Shown piece by piece: positions 14,001 to 29,000 of a stretch of 64,000 bases of DNA (positions are counted from its first letter, which is position 1; every line of letters starts with the position of its first letter). A program made the translations under genes and the position numbers. This stretch comes from Bathymodiolus brooksi (taxonomy: Eukaryota > Mollusca > Bivalvia > Mytilida > Modiolidae). The DNA lies in NCBI GenBank assembly GCA_963680875.1, contig OY804579.1:21127804-21191803 (forward strand), written 5' to 3'. The notes under the pieces are model-generated. The model searched no databases, was not told where the DNA came from, and saw only the letters and a list, made by a program, of their open reading frames with translations.

Positions 14001-17000
14001 TTAAAAACAAATCAACATTTGTATTTGTTTGTTGATGAACATAGAACCTCTTGAACATAAACTCTACCTGGTTTAGACGTTTTTCACTGCTAGTTTCATC
14101 ACTGCGCTCGTACAGTGGACTGTTATGTCCCAGTTTGCTCTCGTAGCTTCCATGGAAGTCATAGGACATCAAATGAATGAAATCAAGCTCTCTAATTAAA
14201 AAAAAAGTAAATATCTTTGGTAAATCTTAATTTAATATTAATAAATATTCAAATGTTTGATGGTAACAAAAATATTACACCAATAAAATATTATCTGCAT
14301 TTATTGATACAAATTTTCTAGAGAAATACTTAAATAAATACTCTTGTAATTTCTAAATAGCATGCAAGGAAATTTTTTTTCTCTGATTACAATGGAATCA
14401 TTTAATAGAGGAGGTAAAAACTTAAATATTACTGTGCAATTTTGTTGATTTCGTAAGCTGTCATTGCCGCTTCTCCTGCAGATACAGCAGCTGTCAAAAG
14501 TAGTCGTGGTTTTCCAGTTGTTGCAGCCTCATTTTCAAATTCTCTTCTTAAAATCTAAATAGATCAAAACAATATGATTCCTAGATCGTCAAAAATATAT
14601 ATCTGGAGAAATTTTCTTTATTTCATAAATCTTTAGATGATATGTAATAACGAAACAAGTAAAAATTCTTCACGAAAAGACTGGTTCAGCCCAACAGAAA
14701 GGAATGTTTACAAGTCTGTTATATTTTATAATTATATAGCATTTTCTTGCATTTATGACAAAGTAATGGCTTAACTGACTAATATAAATTTCAGTATACC
14801 TGACACAATTCAGTAAATCTTTCACGGTCTTCGGGAGGACTTCCTCTGTGAGCAGGATATTCCCAATCAAGGTCAAGACCATCAAAGTTGATATTCCTCA
14901 AATATGTGATCACATTACCAGCAAACGTATTCATGTTGGCTGTGCTATCTACTAGTTGTGTAAATTTTTCTACTCCATGAGTCCATCCTCCAATGGCCAG
15001 TGAGATCTTCAGGTCTGGATTCTGAAGCTTTAATTTGACCACTTTCTGATAGTTGTCTACAATGGAGTAGAAAGTCTTCATTATTTATTTCAATGCATAA
15101 AAAAGGAACGAGTGCATGTTAACTGTTTCCAGTTTTGTTTACCTGTTAAAACGGAGGTTAATGTTCAAAGAAGATTCATCAAAGTCGAATGACACGACTG
15201 ACTTTGGCGAGTACTAGATAATGAAGGTCAAAATACAAACTCAACAGCAAATCAAATGCAAAATATACACACAAGCAGAATAACTGTAGGATCAACTAAC
15301 ATAGTTATGTAATAGAGTGGTTCTATTAGAGGACGTAACAAGTCTGTCATGGGGTCAAAAGTTCAGGAGCCTGAAGTGGTCACTCGGTTTGTTTTATTAT
15401 TATGTGTCTTGAAAATACATTTATTGTCAAAATATGTAATTGTATGTCAGCCTTCCATTGTAATTAATGATCATACCTTCAACACCGTCAGTTCTCAAAT
15501 CATTCCACTCGTATGGTGCGATGTTATTCCCGTCCACTTTGCCGAAGGCATATACAATATGGGTACACAAGTTTGGATCAATGTTTGCTGGTTCAAATGT
15601 ATATGGTGCTTGTCGGTATTGTGCCCAGTTAGTATGGTAACAAGTTCTCACAAACTGACTTTTTCCTATAAAATAATATATAATATCACATACTATTGAG
15701 AAAACAGTTTACTGGAAATGTATTTGTCCACGTAGTTGATCAAAGCTCAATAAACAGAAGAGTGCTACATTAAACCATGGTGTCCTTATCACATTTCAAT
15801 ACAGCATAAAATCATAATATTGACACAGTTTGGCTTCCATAATCATTTCTGTGGTATATGTGAAAAATATCAACAATAAAGTATAATATTATTAATGTCA
15901 TTTGATATATACTACTTTAATTAAATGATATAGAATCCTATAATAACCATTATCAACAATTAATTGACATATTATGTATCATACATACCCCCTGATGGAC
16001 CTGTACCAGATTGTGTTGACGCTTGTGTTGGGTTCTGAGTCTGGGATACTGTTGGTGTCAGAGATGGAGATACAGTTACAGGTTGGGTGACCATATTAGG
16101 GTCAGACAATACTTCTTTCAACTTGGACATAAGTGGATTGTTTCCTAGTCCACATGCTCCATTGAAATCATCCAGATCCATTGCCCAAACCATTGATCCA
16201 CCTAATCCGTGTGTTTTCACATAATTGGCCTGAAGTAGATATGTCAAGCTTAGTAAGAAACAAGAAAATGTATTTCCCACAAAGAAAGTCATACACTATT
16301 ATCATTATGAAATAAAATCACAATGAAATACTTAAGAGGACTAGCAGAATAATTCAGAACTTTTTGGTATTTAATTCATACAAGTGATCATTTTCATTTC
16401 TTTAAGAGATTGGTCTTGTCAATCAATATTCAGTAAAGAATGTGTTTTATTTTAATAAGATAAAAACTGCTTAAAATGCTTCTATGAAGGAAATAATGTA
16501 TGGTAGTAATTTGGAGCACATTTCTGTTGACAACTGACATACGTGTGTCATTTATACAAACTGAACTAACTTTAATTTCTATGCTCTGTAGATCATCATA
16601 TCCCACCCACTGGTCACCATGATAGGCATATGGTACTTTCTGTTCATCGTTCCACACTCTTGTCCAACCAGCTGCTAAATTCCGACAAATCTAAAATCAA
16701 AATACAACACAAGAAGGTTTGAAATGTTCTTTACATATGAATGAAATATGCCAATATAAACGAAAACATTCAACTATATTCTCCAAAACGGCCCTTTTAT
16801 GGCGATTTATTTGTTTTACAAAAATAGTCTTGTTTTCCATATGCTTAAGAAATAATTCTCCCATGTCATGTTTTATGCTCATTTTATCATGGGGAGGCAT
16901 TAATATTCTTGTCGATACTATACACCCAGCGATAGCATTTTGCATTTAACTACTTAGATAAGAAAAATGCTAACAAAATCGTAAAATAAAATCAGCGTTC

Positions 17001-20000
17001 CTTGTAAACTACGTCACCGGAAGACGACAAATTACAAAAGTCAAAATCGATAGATGTCTGTCTTAAGTATTTTTTTCGGAAAAAAATTATGTCGAGAAAT
17101 AATTTATGCTTGTATGCACCACTGTCCTGTATGTTGTTTGTAAACGGATCAGACGATGATGCAACAACATGTGCTTTTTCAAGGGGGTGTTGCAAAGTTA
17201 ACTGAACAGCCGTAACTAGCCATTTGTGGAGGACTGTCCCAATTAGGGAATCAATGACTTTTAAACTTTTTAAAGAAAACATCATTGATTTCTATTTGTA
17301 TTACTTTAATTACTGGTTTACGAGATCAGATAGTGGAAAACACCGATAGGACTTCACACATGTCCTAAAATGAATTGTGCTATTTAGAGAATAGGTTTGT
17401 TTAAAAAGCGAAGGCAGCACACCATAATAGAATAACTCATTAACAATAACGCAAAATTAATCACAAACAATATACCTCATGGTATGCCAGAAATCCAGCT
17501 TCACCAGTATATGTACCAGCTGTCCCAGCTCCTGCAGCAGCTTTACCCAATTCATGATCCCCAGTAGCCATCCTGAACGATCTTCCATACAATCCCATAC
17601 CAACTACTAATTTTTCCTTTGGCGTGCCTTCGCTTAACCAATAGTTAATTGCATAGTCCTACATAAAATATTTTTATAATAATTGTGTTGATTTTCAAGA
17701 TGATATTTCCAATTATTCCCTCATATTCGATATTTACCTTTGTTGTGATGAGTAATGCAGTTCACTAACATATACGAGGTCATATGTATATTTTTTAATG
17801 ACAAACGTTATTTCTTTGCTTACCTTCAAACTTTTCTTGTGTATTAGGGGATGTTATTAAAAACCAGTTATGATTGCCGATTAATATTCAAGTAATACTT
17901 TTCCTGATTTTATAAATCACTTCAGGTGTGAAACCACTAATTAATTTCTTTAAAGGTTTGCTGCTGAATTTATGGTTTTTTGAGTCTATCTGGCCATTTT
18001 GTCTGAAGTTTAACCTTTCCAACACTATATATTTTCTGAAACGTACATGATTCCTCTACGTTCTGTGAAAATATCATGGGATGTTTAAAGTCGTGCAGTG
18101 GAATACCATGCCCTGGGACATTCCCTATTCTAAAAATAGCAACTTTATTTCAGGAATTTCAGCATTTATAGGTCATGTATCAAGACATCCATAAAGGATT
18201 AAAATACAACTAAATGCAACCAAATGTGGACTCAAAATAATCCTTATATATTGACCTTCAATTATTAATTTTGTTTATGCCTTTACACATAATATTTTCA
18301 AAATACAACAAAGCGAAAGGAACTTTTTTCTTTAAAAAGGACTACTTTTGTATATGTTCTAAGCTCTGACTGGTCAATAAGTATATTGATACCTTTAACA
18401 ACATACTACATGCAGGATAAATCATGGTTTATTTGGTTGTTTTTAAAATTCATTAAATATTACGCAAAAAGAACGGAAAAACTGTGATCTGAAGCTTTCA
18501 TGTCAATGCTAGCTCATATTTAAAAACAAATCAACATTTGTATTTGTTTGTTGATGAACATAGAACCTCTTGAACATAAACTCTACCTGGTTTAGACGTT
18601 TTTCACTGCTAGTTTCATCACTGCGCTCGTACAGTGGACTGTTATGTCCCAGTTTGCTCTCGTAGCTTCCATGGAAGTCATAGGACATCAAATGAATGAA
18701 ATCAAGCTCTCTAATTAAAAAAAAAGTAAATATCTTTGGTAAATCTTAATTTAATATTAATAAATATTCAAATGTTTGATGGTAACAAAAATATTACACC
18801 AATAAAATATTATCTGCATTTATTGATACAAATTTTCTAGAGAAATACTTAAATAAATACTTAATAAATACTCTTGTAATTTCTAAATAGCATGCAAGGA
18901 AATTTGTTTTCTCTGATTACAATGGAATCATTTAATAGAGGAGGTAAAAACTTAAATATTACTGTGCAATTTTGTTGATTTCGTAAGCTGTCATTGCCGC
19001 TTCTCCTGCAGATACAGCAGCTGTCAAAAGTAGTCGTGGTTTTCCAGTTGTTGCAGCCTCATTTTCAAATTCTCTTCTTAAAATCTAAATAGATCAAAAC
19101 AATATGATTCCTAGATCGTCAAAAATATATATCTGGAAAATTTTTATTTATTTCATAAATCTTTAGATGATATGTAATAACGAAACAAGTAAAAATTCTT
19201 CACGAAAAGACTGGTTCAGCCCAACAGAAAGGAATGTTTACAAGTCTGTTATATTTTATAATTATATAGCATTTTCTTGCATTTATGACAAAGTAATGGC
19301 TTAACTGACTAATATAAATTTCAGTATACCTGACACAATTCAGTAAATCTTTCACGGTCTTCGGGAGGACTTCCTCTGTGAGCAGGATATTCCCAATCAA
19401 GGTCAAGACCATCAAAGTTGATATTCCTCAAATATGTGATCACATTACCAGCAAACGTATTCATGTTGGCTGTGTTATCTACTAGTTGTGTAAATTTTTC
19501 TACTCCATGAGTCCATCCTCCAATGGCCAGTGAGATCTTTAGGTCTGGATTCTGAAGCTTTAATTTGACCACTTTCTGATAGTTGTCTACAATGGAGTAG
19601 AAAGTCTTCATTATTTATTTCAATGCATAAAAAAGGAACGAGTGCATGTTAACTGTTTCCAGTTTTGTTTACCTGTTAAAACGGAGGTTAATGTTCAAAG
19701 AAGATTCATCAAAGTCGAATGACATGACTGACTTTGGCGAGTACTAGATAATGAAGGTCAAAATACAAACTCAACAGCAAATCAAATGCAAAATATATAC
19801 ACAAGCAGAATAACTGTAGGATCAACTAACATAGTTATGTAATAGAGTGGTTCTATTAGAGGACGTAACAAGTCTGTCATGGGGTCAAAAGTTCAGGAGC
19901 CTGAAGTGGTCACTCGGTTTGTTTTATTATTATGTGTCTTGAAAATACATTTATTGTCAAAATATGTAATTGTATGTCAGCCTTCCATTGTAATTAATGA

Positions 20001-23000
20001 TCATACCTTCAACACCGTCAGTTCTCAAATCATTCCACTCGTATGGTGCGATGTTATTCCCGTCCACTTTGCCGAAGGCATATACAATATGGGTACACAA
20101 GTTTGGATCAATGTTTGCTGGTTCAAATGTATATGGTGCTTGTCGGTATTGTGCCCAGTTAGTATGGTAACAAGTTCTCACAAACTGACTATTTCCTATA
20201 AAATAATATATAATATCACATACTATTGAGAAAACAGTTTACTGGAAATGTATTTGTCCACATAGTTGATCAAAGCTCAATAAACAGAAGAGTGCTACAT
20301 TAAACCATGATGTCCTTATCACATTTCAATACAGCATAAAATCATAATATTGACACAGTTTGGCTTCCATAATAATTTCTGTGGTATCTGTGAAAAATAT
20401 CAACAATAAAGTATAATATTATTAATGTCATTTGATATATACTACTTTAATTAAATGATATAGAATCCTATAATAACCATTATCAACAATTAATTGACAT
20501 ATTATGTACCATACATACCCCCTGATGGACCTGTACCAGATTGTGTTGACGCTTGTGTTGGGTTCTGAGTCTGGGATACTGTTGGTGTCAGAGATGGAGA
20601 TACAGTTACAGGTTGGGTGACCATATTAGGGTCAGACAATACTTCTTTCAACTTGGACATAAGTGGATTGTTTCCTAGTCCACATGCTCCATTGAAATCA
20701 TCCAGATCCATTGCCCAAACCATTGATCCACCTAATCCGTGTGTTTTCACATAATTGGCCTGAAGTAGATATGTCAAGCTTAGTAAGAAACAAGAAAATG
20801 TATTTCCCACAAAGAAAGTCATACACTATTATCATTATGAAATAAAATCACAATGAAATACTTAAGAGGACTAGCAGAATAATTCAGAACTTTTTGGTAT
20901 TTAATTCATACAAGTGATCATTTTCATTTCTTTAAGAGATTGGTCTTGTCAATCAATATTCAGTAAAGAATGTGTTTTATTTTAATAAGATAAAAACTGC
21001 TTAAAATGCTTCTATGAAGGAAATAATGTATGGTAGTAATTTGGAGCACATTTCTGTTGACAACTGACATACGTGTGTCATTTATACAAACTGAACTAAC
21101 TTTAATTTCTATGCTCTGTAGATCATCATATCCCACCCACTGGTCACCATGATAGGCATATGGTACTTTCTGTTCATCGTTCCACACTCTTGTCCAACCA
21201 GCTGCTAAATTCCGACAAATCTAAAATCAAAATACAACACAAGAAGGTTTGAAATGTTCTTTACATATGAATGAAATATGCCAATATAAACGAAAACATT
21301 CAACTATATTCTCCAAAACGGCCCTTTTATGGCGATTTATTTGTTTTACAAAAATAGTCTTGTTTTCCATATGCTTAAGAAATAATTCTCCCATGTCATG
21401 TTTTATGCTCATTTTATCATGGGGAGGCATTAATATTCTTGTCGATACTATACACCCAGCGATAGCATTTTGCATTTAACTACTTAGATAAGAAAAATGC
21501 TAACAAAATCGTAAAATAAAATCAGCGTTCCTTGTAAACTACGTCACCGGAAGACGACAAATTACAAAAGTCAAAATCGATAGATGTCTGTCTTAAGTAT
21601 TTTTTTCGGAAAAAAATTATGTCGAGAAATAATTTATGCTTGTATGCACCACTGTCCTGTATGTTGTTTGTAAACGGATCAGACGATGATGCAACAACAT
21701 GTGCTTTTTCAAGGGGGTGTTGCAAAGTTAACTGAACAGCCGTAACTAGCCGTTTGTGGAGGACTGTCCCAATTAGGGAATCAATGACTTTTAAACTTTT
21801 TAAAGAAAACATCATTGATTTCTATTTGTATTACTTTAATTACTGGTTTACGAGATCAGATAGTGGAAAACACCGATAGGACTTCACACATGTCCTAAAA
21901 TGAATTGTGCTATTTAGAGAATAGGTTTGTTTAAAAAGCGAAGGCAGCACACCATAATAGAATAACTCATTAACAATAACGCAAAATTAATCACAAACAA
22001 TATACCTCATGGTATGCCAGAAATCCAGCTTCACCAGTATATGTACCAGCTGTCCCAGCTCCTGCAGCAGCTTTACCCAATTCATGATCCCCAGTAGCCA
22101 TCCTGAACGATCTTCCATACAATCCCATACCAACTACTAATTTTTCCTTTGGCGTGCCTTCGCTTAACCAATAGTTAATTGCATAGTCCTACATAAAATA
22201 TTTTTATAATAATTGTGTTGATTTTCAAGATGATATTTCCAATTATTCCCTCATATTCGATATTTACCTTTGTTGTGATGAGTAACGCAGTTCACTAACA
22301 TATACGAGGTCATATGTATATTTTTTAATGACAAACGTTATTTCTTTGCTTACCTTCAAACTTTTCTTGTGTATTAGGGGATGTTATTAAAAACCAGTTA
22401 TGATTGCCGATTAATATTCAAGTAATACTTTTCCTGATTTTATAAATCACTTCAGGTGTGAAACCACTAATTAATTTCTTTAAAGGTTTGCTGCTGAATT
22501 TATGGTTTTTTGAGTCTATCTGGCCATTTTGTCTGAAGTTTAACCTTTCCAACACTATATATTTTCTGAAACGTACATGATTCCTCTACGTTCTGTGAAA
22601 ATATCATGGGATGTTTAAAGTCGTGCAGTGGAATACCATGCCCTGGGACATTCCCTATTCTAAAAATAGCAACTTTATTTCAGGAATTTCAGCATTTATA
22701 GGTCATGTATCAAGACATCCATAAAGGATTAAAATACAACTAAATGCAACCAAATGTGGACTCAAAATAATCCTTATATATTGACCTTCAATTATTAATT
22801 TTGTTTATGCCTTTACACATAATATTTTCAAAATACAACAAAGCGAAAGGAACTTTTTTCTTTAAAAAGGACTACTTTTGTATATGTTCTAAGCTCTGAC
22901 TGGTCAATAAGTATATTGATACCTTTAACAACATACTACATGCAGGATAAATCATGGTTTATTTGGTTGTTTTTAAAATTCATTAAATATTACGCAAAAA

Positions 23001-26000
23001 GAACGGAAAAACTGTGATCTGAAGCTTTCATGTCAATGCTAGCTCATATTTAAAAACAAATCAACATTTGTATTTGTTTGTTGATGAACATAGAACCTCT
23101 TGAACATAAACTCTACCTGGTTTAGACGTTTTTCACTGCTAGTTTCATCACTGCGCTCGTACAGTGGACTGTTATGTCCCAGTTTGCTCTCGTAGCTTCC
23201 ATGGAAGTCATAGGACATCAAATGAATGAAATCAAGCTCTCTAATTAAAAAAAAAGTAAATATCTTTGGTAAATCTTAATTTAATATTAATAAATATTCA
23301 AATGTTTGATGGTAACAAAAATATTACACCAATAAAATATTATCTGCATTTATTGATACAAATTTTCTAGAGAAATACTTAAATAAATACTTAATAAATA
23401 CTCTTGTAATTTCTAAATAGCATGCAAGGAAATTTGTTTTCTCTGATTACAATGGAATCATTTAATAGAGGAGGTAAAAACTTAAATATTACTGTGCAAT
23501 TTTGTTGATTTCGTAAGCTGTCATTGCCGCTTCTCCTGCAGATACAGCAGCTGTCAAAAGTAGTCGTGGTTTTCCAGTTGTTGCAGCCTCATTTTCAAAT
23601 TCTCTTCTTAAAATCTAAATAGATCAAAACAATATGATTCCTAGATCGTCAAAAATATATATCTGGAAAATTTTTATTTATTTCATAAATCTTTAGATGA
23701 TATGTAATAACGAAACAAGTAAAAATTCTTCACGAAAAGACTGGTTCAGCCCAACAGAAAGGAATGTTTACAAGTCTGTTATATTTTATAATTATATAGC
23801 ATTTTCTTGCATTTATGACAAAGTAATGGCTTAACTGACTAATATAAATTTCAGTATACCTGACACAATTCAGTAAATCTTTCACGGTCTTCGGGAGGAC
23901 TTCCTCTGTGAGCAGGATATTCCCAATCAAGGTCAAGACCATCAAAGTTGATATTCCTCAAATATGTGATCACATTACCAGCAAACGTATTCATGTTGGC
24001 TGTGTTATCTACTAGTTGTGTAAATTTTTCTACTCCATGAGTCCATCCTCCAATGGCCAGTGAGATCTTCAGGTCTGGATTCTGAAGCTTTAATTTGACC
24101 ACTTTCTGATAGTTGTCTACAATGGAGTAGAAAGTCTTCATTATTTATTTCAATGCATAAAAAAGGAACGAGTGCATGTTAACTGTTTCCAGTTTTGTTT
24201 ACCTGTTAAAACGGAGGTTAATGTTCAAAGAAGATTCATCAAAGTCGAATGACACGACTGACTTTGGCGAGTACTAGATAATGAAGGTCAAAATACAAAC
24301 TCAACAGCAAATCAAATGCAAAATATATACACAAGCAGAATAACTGTAGGATCAACTAACATAGTTATGTAATAGAGTGGTTCTATTAGAGGACGTAACA
24401 AGTCTGTCATGGGGTCAAAAGTTCAGGAGCCTGAAGTGGTCACTCGGTTTGTTTTATTATTATGTGTCTTGAAAATACATTTATTGTCAAAATATGTAAT
24501 TGTATGTCAGCCTTCCATTGTAATTAATGATCATACCTTCAACACCGTCAGTTCTCAAATCATTCCACTCGTATGGTGCGATGTTATTCCCGTCCACTTT
24601 GCCGAAGGCATATACAATATGGGTACACAAGTTTGGATCAATGTTTGCTGGTTCAAATGTATATGGTGCTTGTCGGTATTGTGCCCAGTTAGTATGGTAA
24701 CAAGTTCTCACAAACTGACTATTTCCTATAAAATAATATATAATATCACATACTATTGAGAAAACAGTTTACTGGAAATGTATTTGTCCACATAGTTGAT
24801 CAAAGCTCAATAAACAGAAGAGTGCTACATTAAACCATGGTGTCCTTATCACATTTCAATACAGCATAAAATCATAATATTGACACAGTTTGGCTTCCAT
24901 AATCATTTCTGTGGTATCTGTGAAAAATATCAACAATAAAGTATAATATTATTAATGTCATTTGATATATACAACTTTAATTAAATGATATAGAATCCTA
25001 TAATAACCATTATCAACAATTAATTGACATATTATGTATCATACATACCCCCTGATGGACCTGTACCAGATTGTGTTGACGCTTGTGTTGGGTTCTGAGT
25101 CTGGGATACTGTTGGTGTCAGAGATGGAGATACAGTTACAGGTTGGGTGACCATATTAGGGTCAGACAATACTTCTTTCAACTTGGACATAAGTGGATTG
25201 TTTCCTAGTCCACATGCTCCATTGAAATCATCCAGATCCATTGCCCAAACCATTGATCCACCTAATCCGTGTGTTTTCACATAATTGGCCTGAAGTAGAT
25301 ATGTCAAGCTTAGTAAGAAACAAGAAAATGTATTTCCCACAAAGAAAGTCATACACTATTATCATTATGAAATAAAATCACAATGAAATACTTAAGAGGA
25401 CTAGCAGAATAATTCAGAACTTTTTGGTATTTAATTCATACAAGTGATCATTTTCATTTCTTTAAGAGATTGGTCTTGTCAATCAATATTCAGTAAAGAA
25501 TGTGTTTTATTTCAATAAGATAAAAACTGCTTAAAATTTTTTTATGAAGGAAATAATGTATGGTAGTAATTTGGAGCACATTTCTGTTGACAACTGACAT
25601 ACGTGTGTCATTTATACAAACTGAACTAACTTTAATTTCTATGCTCTGTAGATCATCATATCCCACCCACTGGTCACCATGATAGGCATATGGTACTTTC
25701 TGTTCATCGTTCCACACTCTTGTCCAACCAGCTGCTAAATTCCGACAAATCTAAAATCAAAATACAACACAAGAAGGTTTGAAATGTTCTTTACATATGA
25801 ATGAAATATGCCAATATAAACGAAAACATTCAACTATAATCTCCAAAACGGCCCTTTTATGGCGATTTATTTGTTTTACAAAAATAGTCTTGTTTTCCAT
25901 ATGCTTGAGAAATGATTCTCCCAAGTCATGTTTTATGCTCATTTTATCATGGGGAGGCATTAATATCCTTGTCTATACTATACACCCAGCGATAGCATTT

Positions 26001-29000
26001 TGCATTTAACTACTTAGATAAGAAAAATGCTAACAAAATCGTAAAATAAAATCAGCGTTCCTTGTAAACTACGTCACCGGAAGACGACAAATTACAAAAG
26101 TCAAAATCGATAGATGTCTGTCTTAAGTATTTTATCCGAAAAAATTTTTTATGTCGAGAAATAATTTATGCTTGTATGCACCACTGTCCTGTATGTTGTT
26201 TGTAAACGGATCAGACGATGATGCAACAACATGTGCTTTTTCAAGGGGGTGTTGCGAAGTTAACTGAACAGCCGTAACTAGCCATTTGTGGAGGACTGTC
26301 CTAATTAGGGAATCAATGACTTTTTAAACTTTTCAAAGAAAACATTATTGATTTCTATTTGTATTACTTTAATTACTGGTTTACGAGATCAGATAGTGGA
26401 AAACACCGATAGGACTTCACACATGTCCTAAAATTAATTGTGCTATTTAGAGAATAGGTTTGTTTAAAAAGCGAAGGCAGCACATCATAATAGAATAACT
26501 CATTAACAATAACGCAAAAATAATCACAAACAATATACCTCATGGTATGCCAGAAATCCAGCTTCACCAGTATATGTACCAGCTGTCCCAGCTCCTGCAG
26601 CAGCTTTACCCAATTCATGATCCCCAGTAGCCATCCTGAACGATCTTCCATACAATCCCATACCAACTACTAATTTTTCCTTTGGCGTGCCTTCGCTTAA
26701 CCAATAGTTAATTGCATAGTCCTACATAAAATATTTTTATAATAATTGTGTTGATTTTCAAGATGATATTTCCAATTATTCCCTCATATTCGATATTTAC
26801 CTTTGTTGTGATGAGTAATGCAGTTCACTAACATATACGAGGTCATATGTATATTCTTTAATGACAAACGTTATTTCTTTGCTTACCTTCAAACTTTTCT
26901 TGTGTATCAGGGGATGTTATAAAAAACCAGTTATGATTGCCGATTAATATTCAAGTAATACTTTTCCTGATTTTATAAATCACTTCAGGTGTGAAACCAC
27001 TAATTAATTTCTTTAAAGGTTTTCTGCTGAATTTATGTTTTTTTGAGTCTACCTGGCCATTTTGTCTGAAGTTTAACCTTTCCAACACTATATATTTTCT
27101 GAAATGTACATGATTCCTCTACTTTCTGTGAAAATATCATGGGATGTTTAAAGTCGTGCAGTGGAATACCATGCCCTGGGACATTCCCTATTCTAAAAAT
27201 AGCAACTTTATTTCCGGAATTTCAGCATTTATAGGTCATGTATCAAGACATCCATAAAGGATTAAAATACAACTAAATGCAACCAAATGTGGACTCAAAA
27301 TAATCCTTATATATTGACCTTCAATTATTAATCTTGTTTATGCCTTTACACATAATATTTTCAAAATACAACAAAGCGAAAGGAACTTTTTTCTTTAAAA
27401 AGGACTACTTTTGCATATGTTCTAAGCTCTGATTGGTCAATAAGTGGATTGATACCTTTAACAACATACTACATGCAGGATAAATCATGGTTTATTTGGT
27501 TCAGTTTTTAAAATTCATTAAATATTATGCAAAAAGAACGGAAAAACTGTGATCTGAAGCTTTCATGTCAATGCTAGCTCATATTTAAAAACAAATCAAC
27601 ATTTGTATTTGTTTGTTGATGAACATAGAACCTCTTGAACATAAACTCTACCTGGTTTAGACGTTTTTCACTGCTAGTTTCATCACTGCGCTCGTACAGT
27701 GGACTGTTATGTCCCAGTTTGCTCTCGTAGCTTCCATGGAAGTCATAGGACATCAAATGAATGAAATCAAGCTCTCTAATTAAAAAAAAAGTAAATATCT
27801 TTGGTAAATCTTAATTTAATATTAATAAATATTCAAATGTTTGATGGTAACAAAAATATTACACCAATAAAATATTATCTGCATTTATTGATACAAATTT
27901 TCTAGAGAAATACTTAAATAAATACTCTTGTAATTTCTAAATAGCATGCAAGGAAATTTTTTTTCTCTGATTACAATGGAATCATTTAATAGAGGAGGTA
28001 AAAACTTAAATATTACTGTGCAATTTTGTTGATTTCGTAAGCTGTTGTTGCCGCTTCTCCTGCAGATACAGCAGCTGTCAAAAGTAGTCGTGGTTTTCCA
28101 GTTGTTGCAGCCTCATTTTCAAATTCTCTTCTTAAAATCTAAATAGATCAAAACAATATGATTCCTAGATCGTCAAAAATATATATCTGGAGAAATTTTC
28201 TTTATTTCATAAATCTTTAGATGATATGTAATAACGAAACAAGTAAAAATTCTTCACGAAAAGACTGGTTCAGCCCAACAGAAAGGAATGTTTACAAGTC
28301 TGTTATATTTTATAATTATATAGCATTTTCTTGCATTTATGACAAAGTAATGGCTTAACTGACTAATATAAATTTCAGTATACCTGACACAATTCAGTAA
28401 ATCTTTCACGGTCTTCGGGAGGACTTCCTCTGTGAGCAGGATATTCCCAATCAAGGTCAAGACCATCAAAGTTGACATTCCTCAAATATGTGATCACATT
28501 ACCAGCAAACGTATTCATGTCGGCTGTGTTATCTACTAGTTGTGTAAATTTTTCTACTCCATGAGTCCATCCTCCAATGGCCAGTGAGATCTTCAGGTCT
28601 GGATTCTGAAGCTTTAATTTGACCACTTTCTGATAGTTGTCTAAAATGAAGTAGAAAGTCTTCATTATTTATTTCAACGCATAAAAAAGGAAAGAGTGCA
28701 TGTTAACTGTTTCCAGTTTTGTTTACCTGTTAAAACGGAGGTTAATGTTCAAAGAAGATTCATCAAAGTCGAATGACACGACTGACTTTGGCGAGTACTA
28801 GATAATGAAGGTCAAAATACAAACTCAACAGCAAATCAAATGCAAAATATATACACAAGCAGAATAACTGTAGGATCAACTAACATAGTTATGTAATAGA
28901 GTGGTTCTATTAGAGGACGTAACAAGTCTGTCATGGGGTCAAAAGTTCAGGAGCCTGAAGTGGTCACTCGGTTTGTTTTATTATTATGTGTCTTGAAAAT

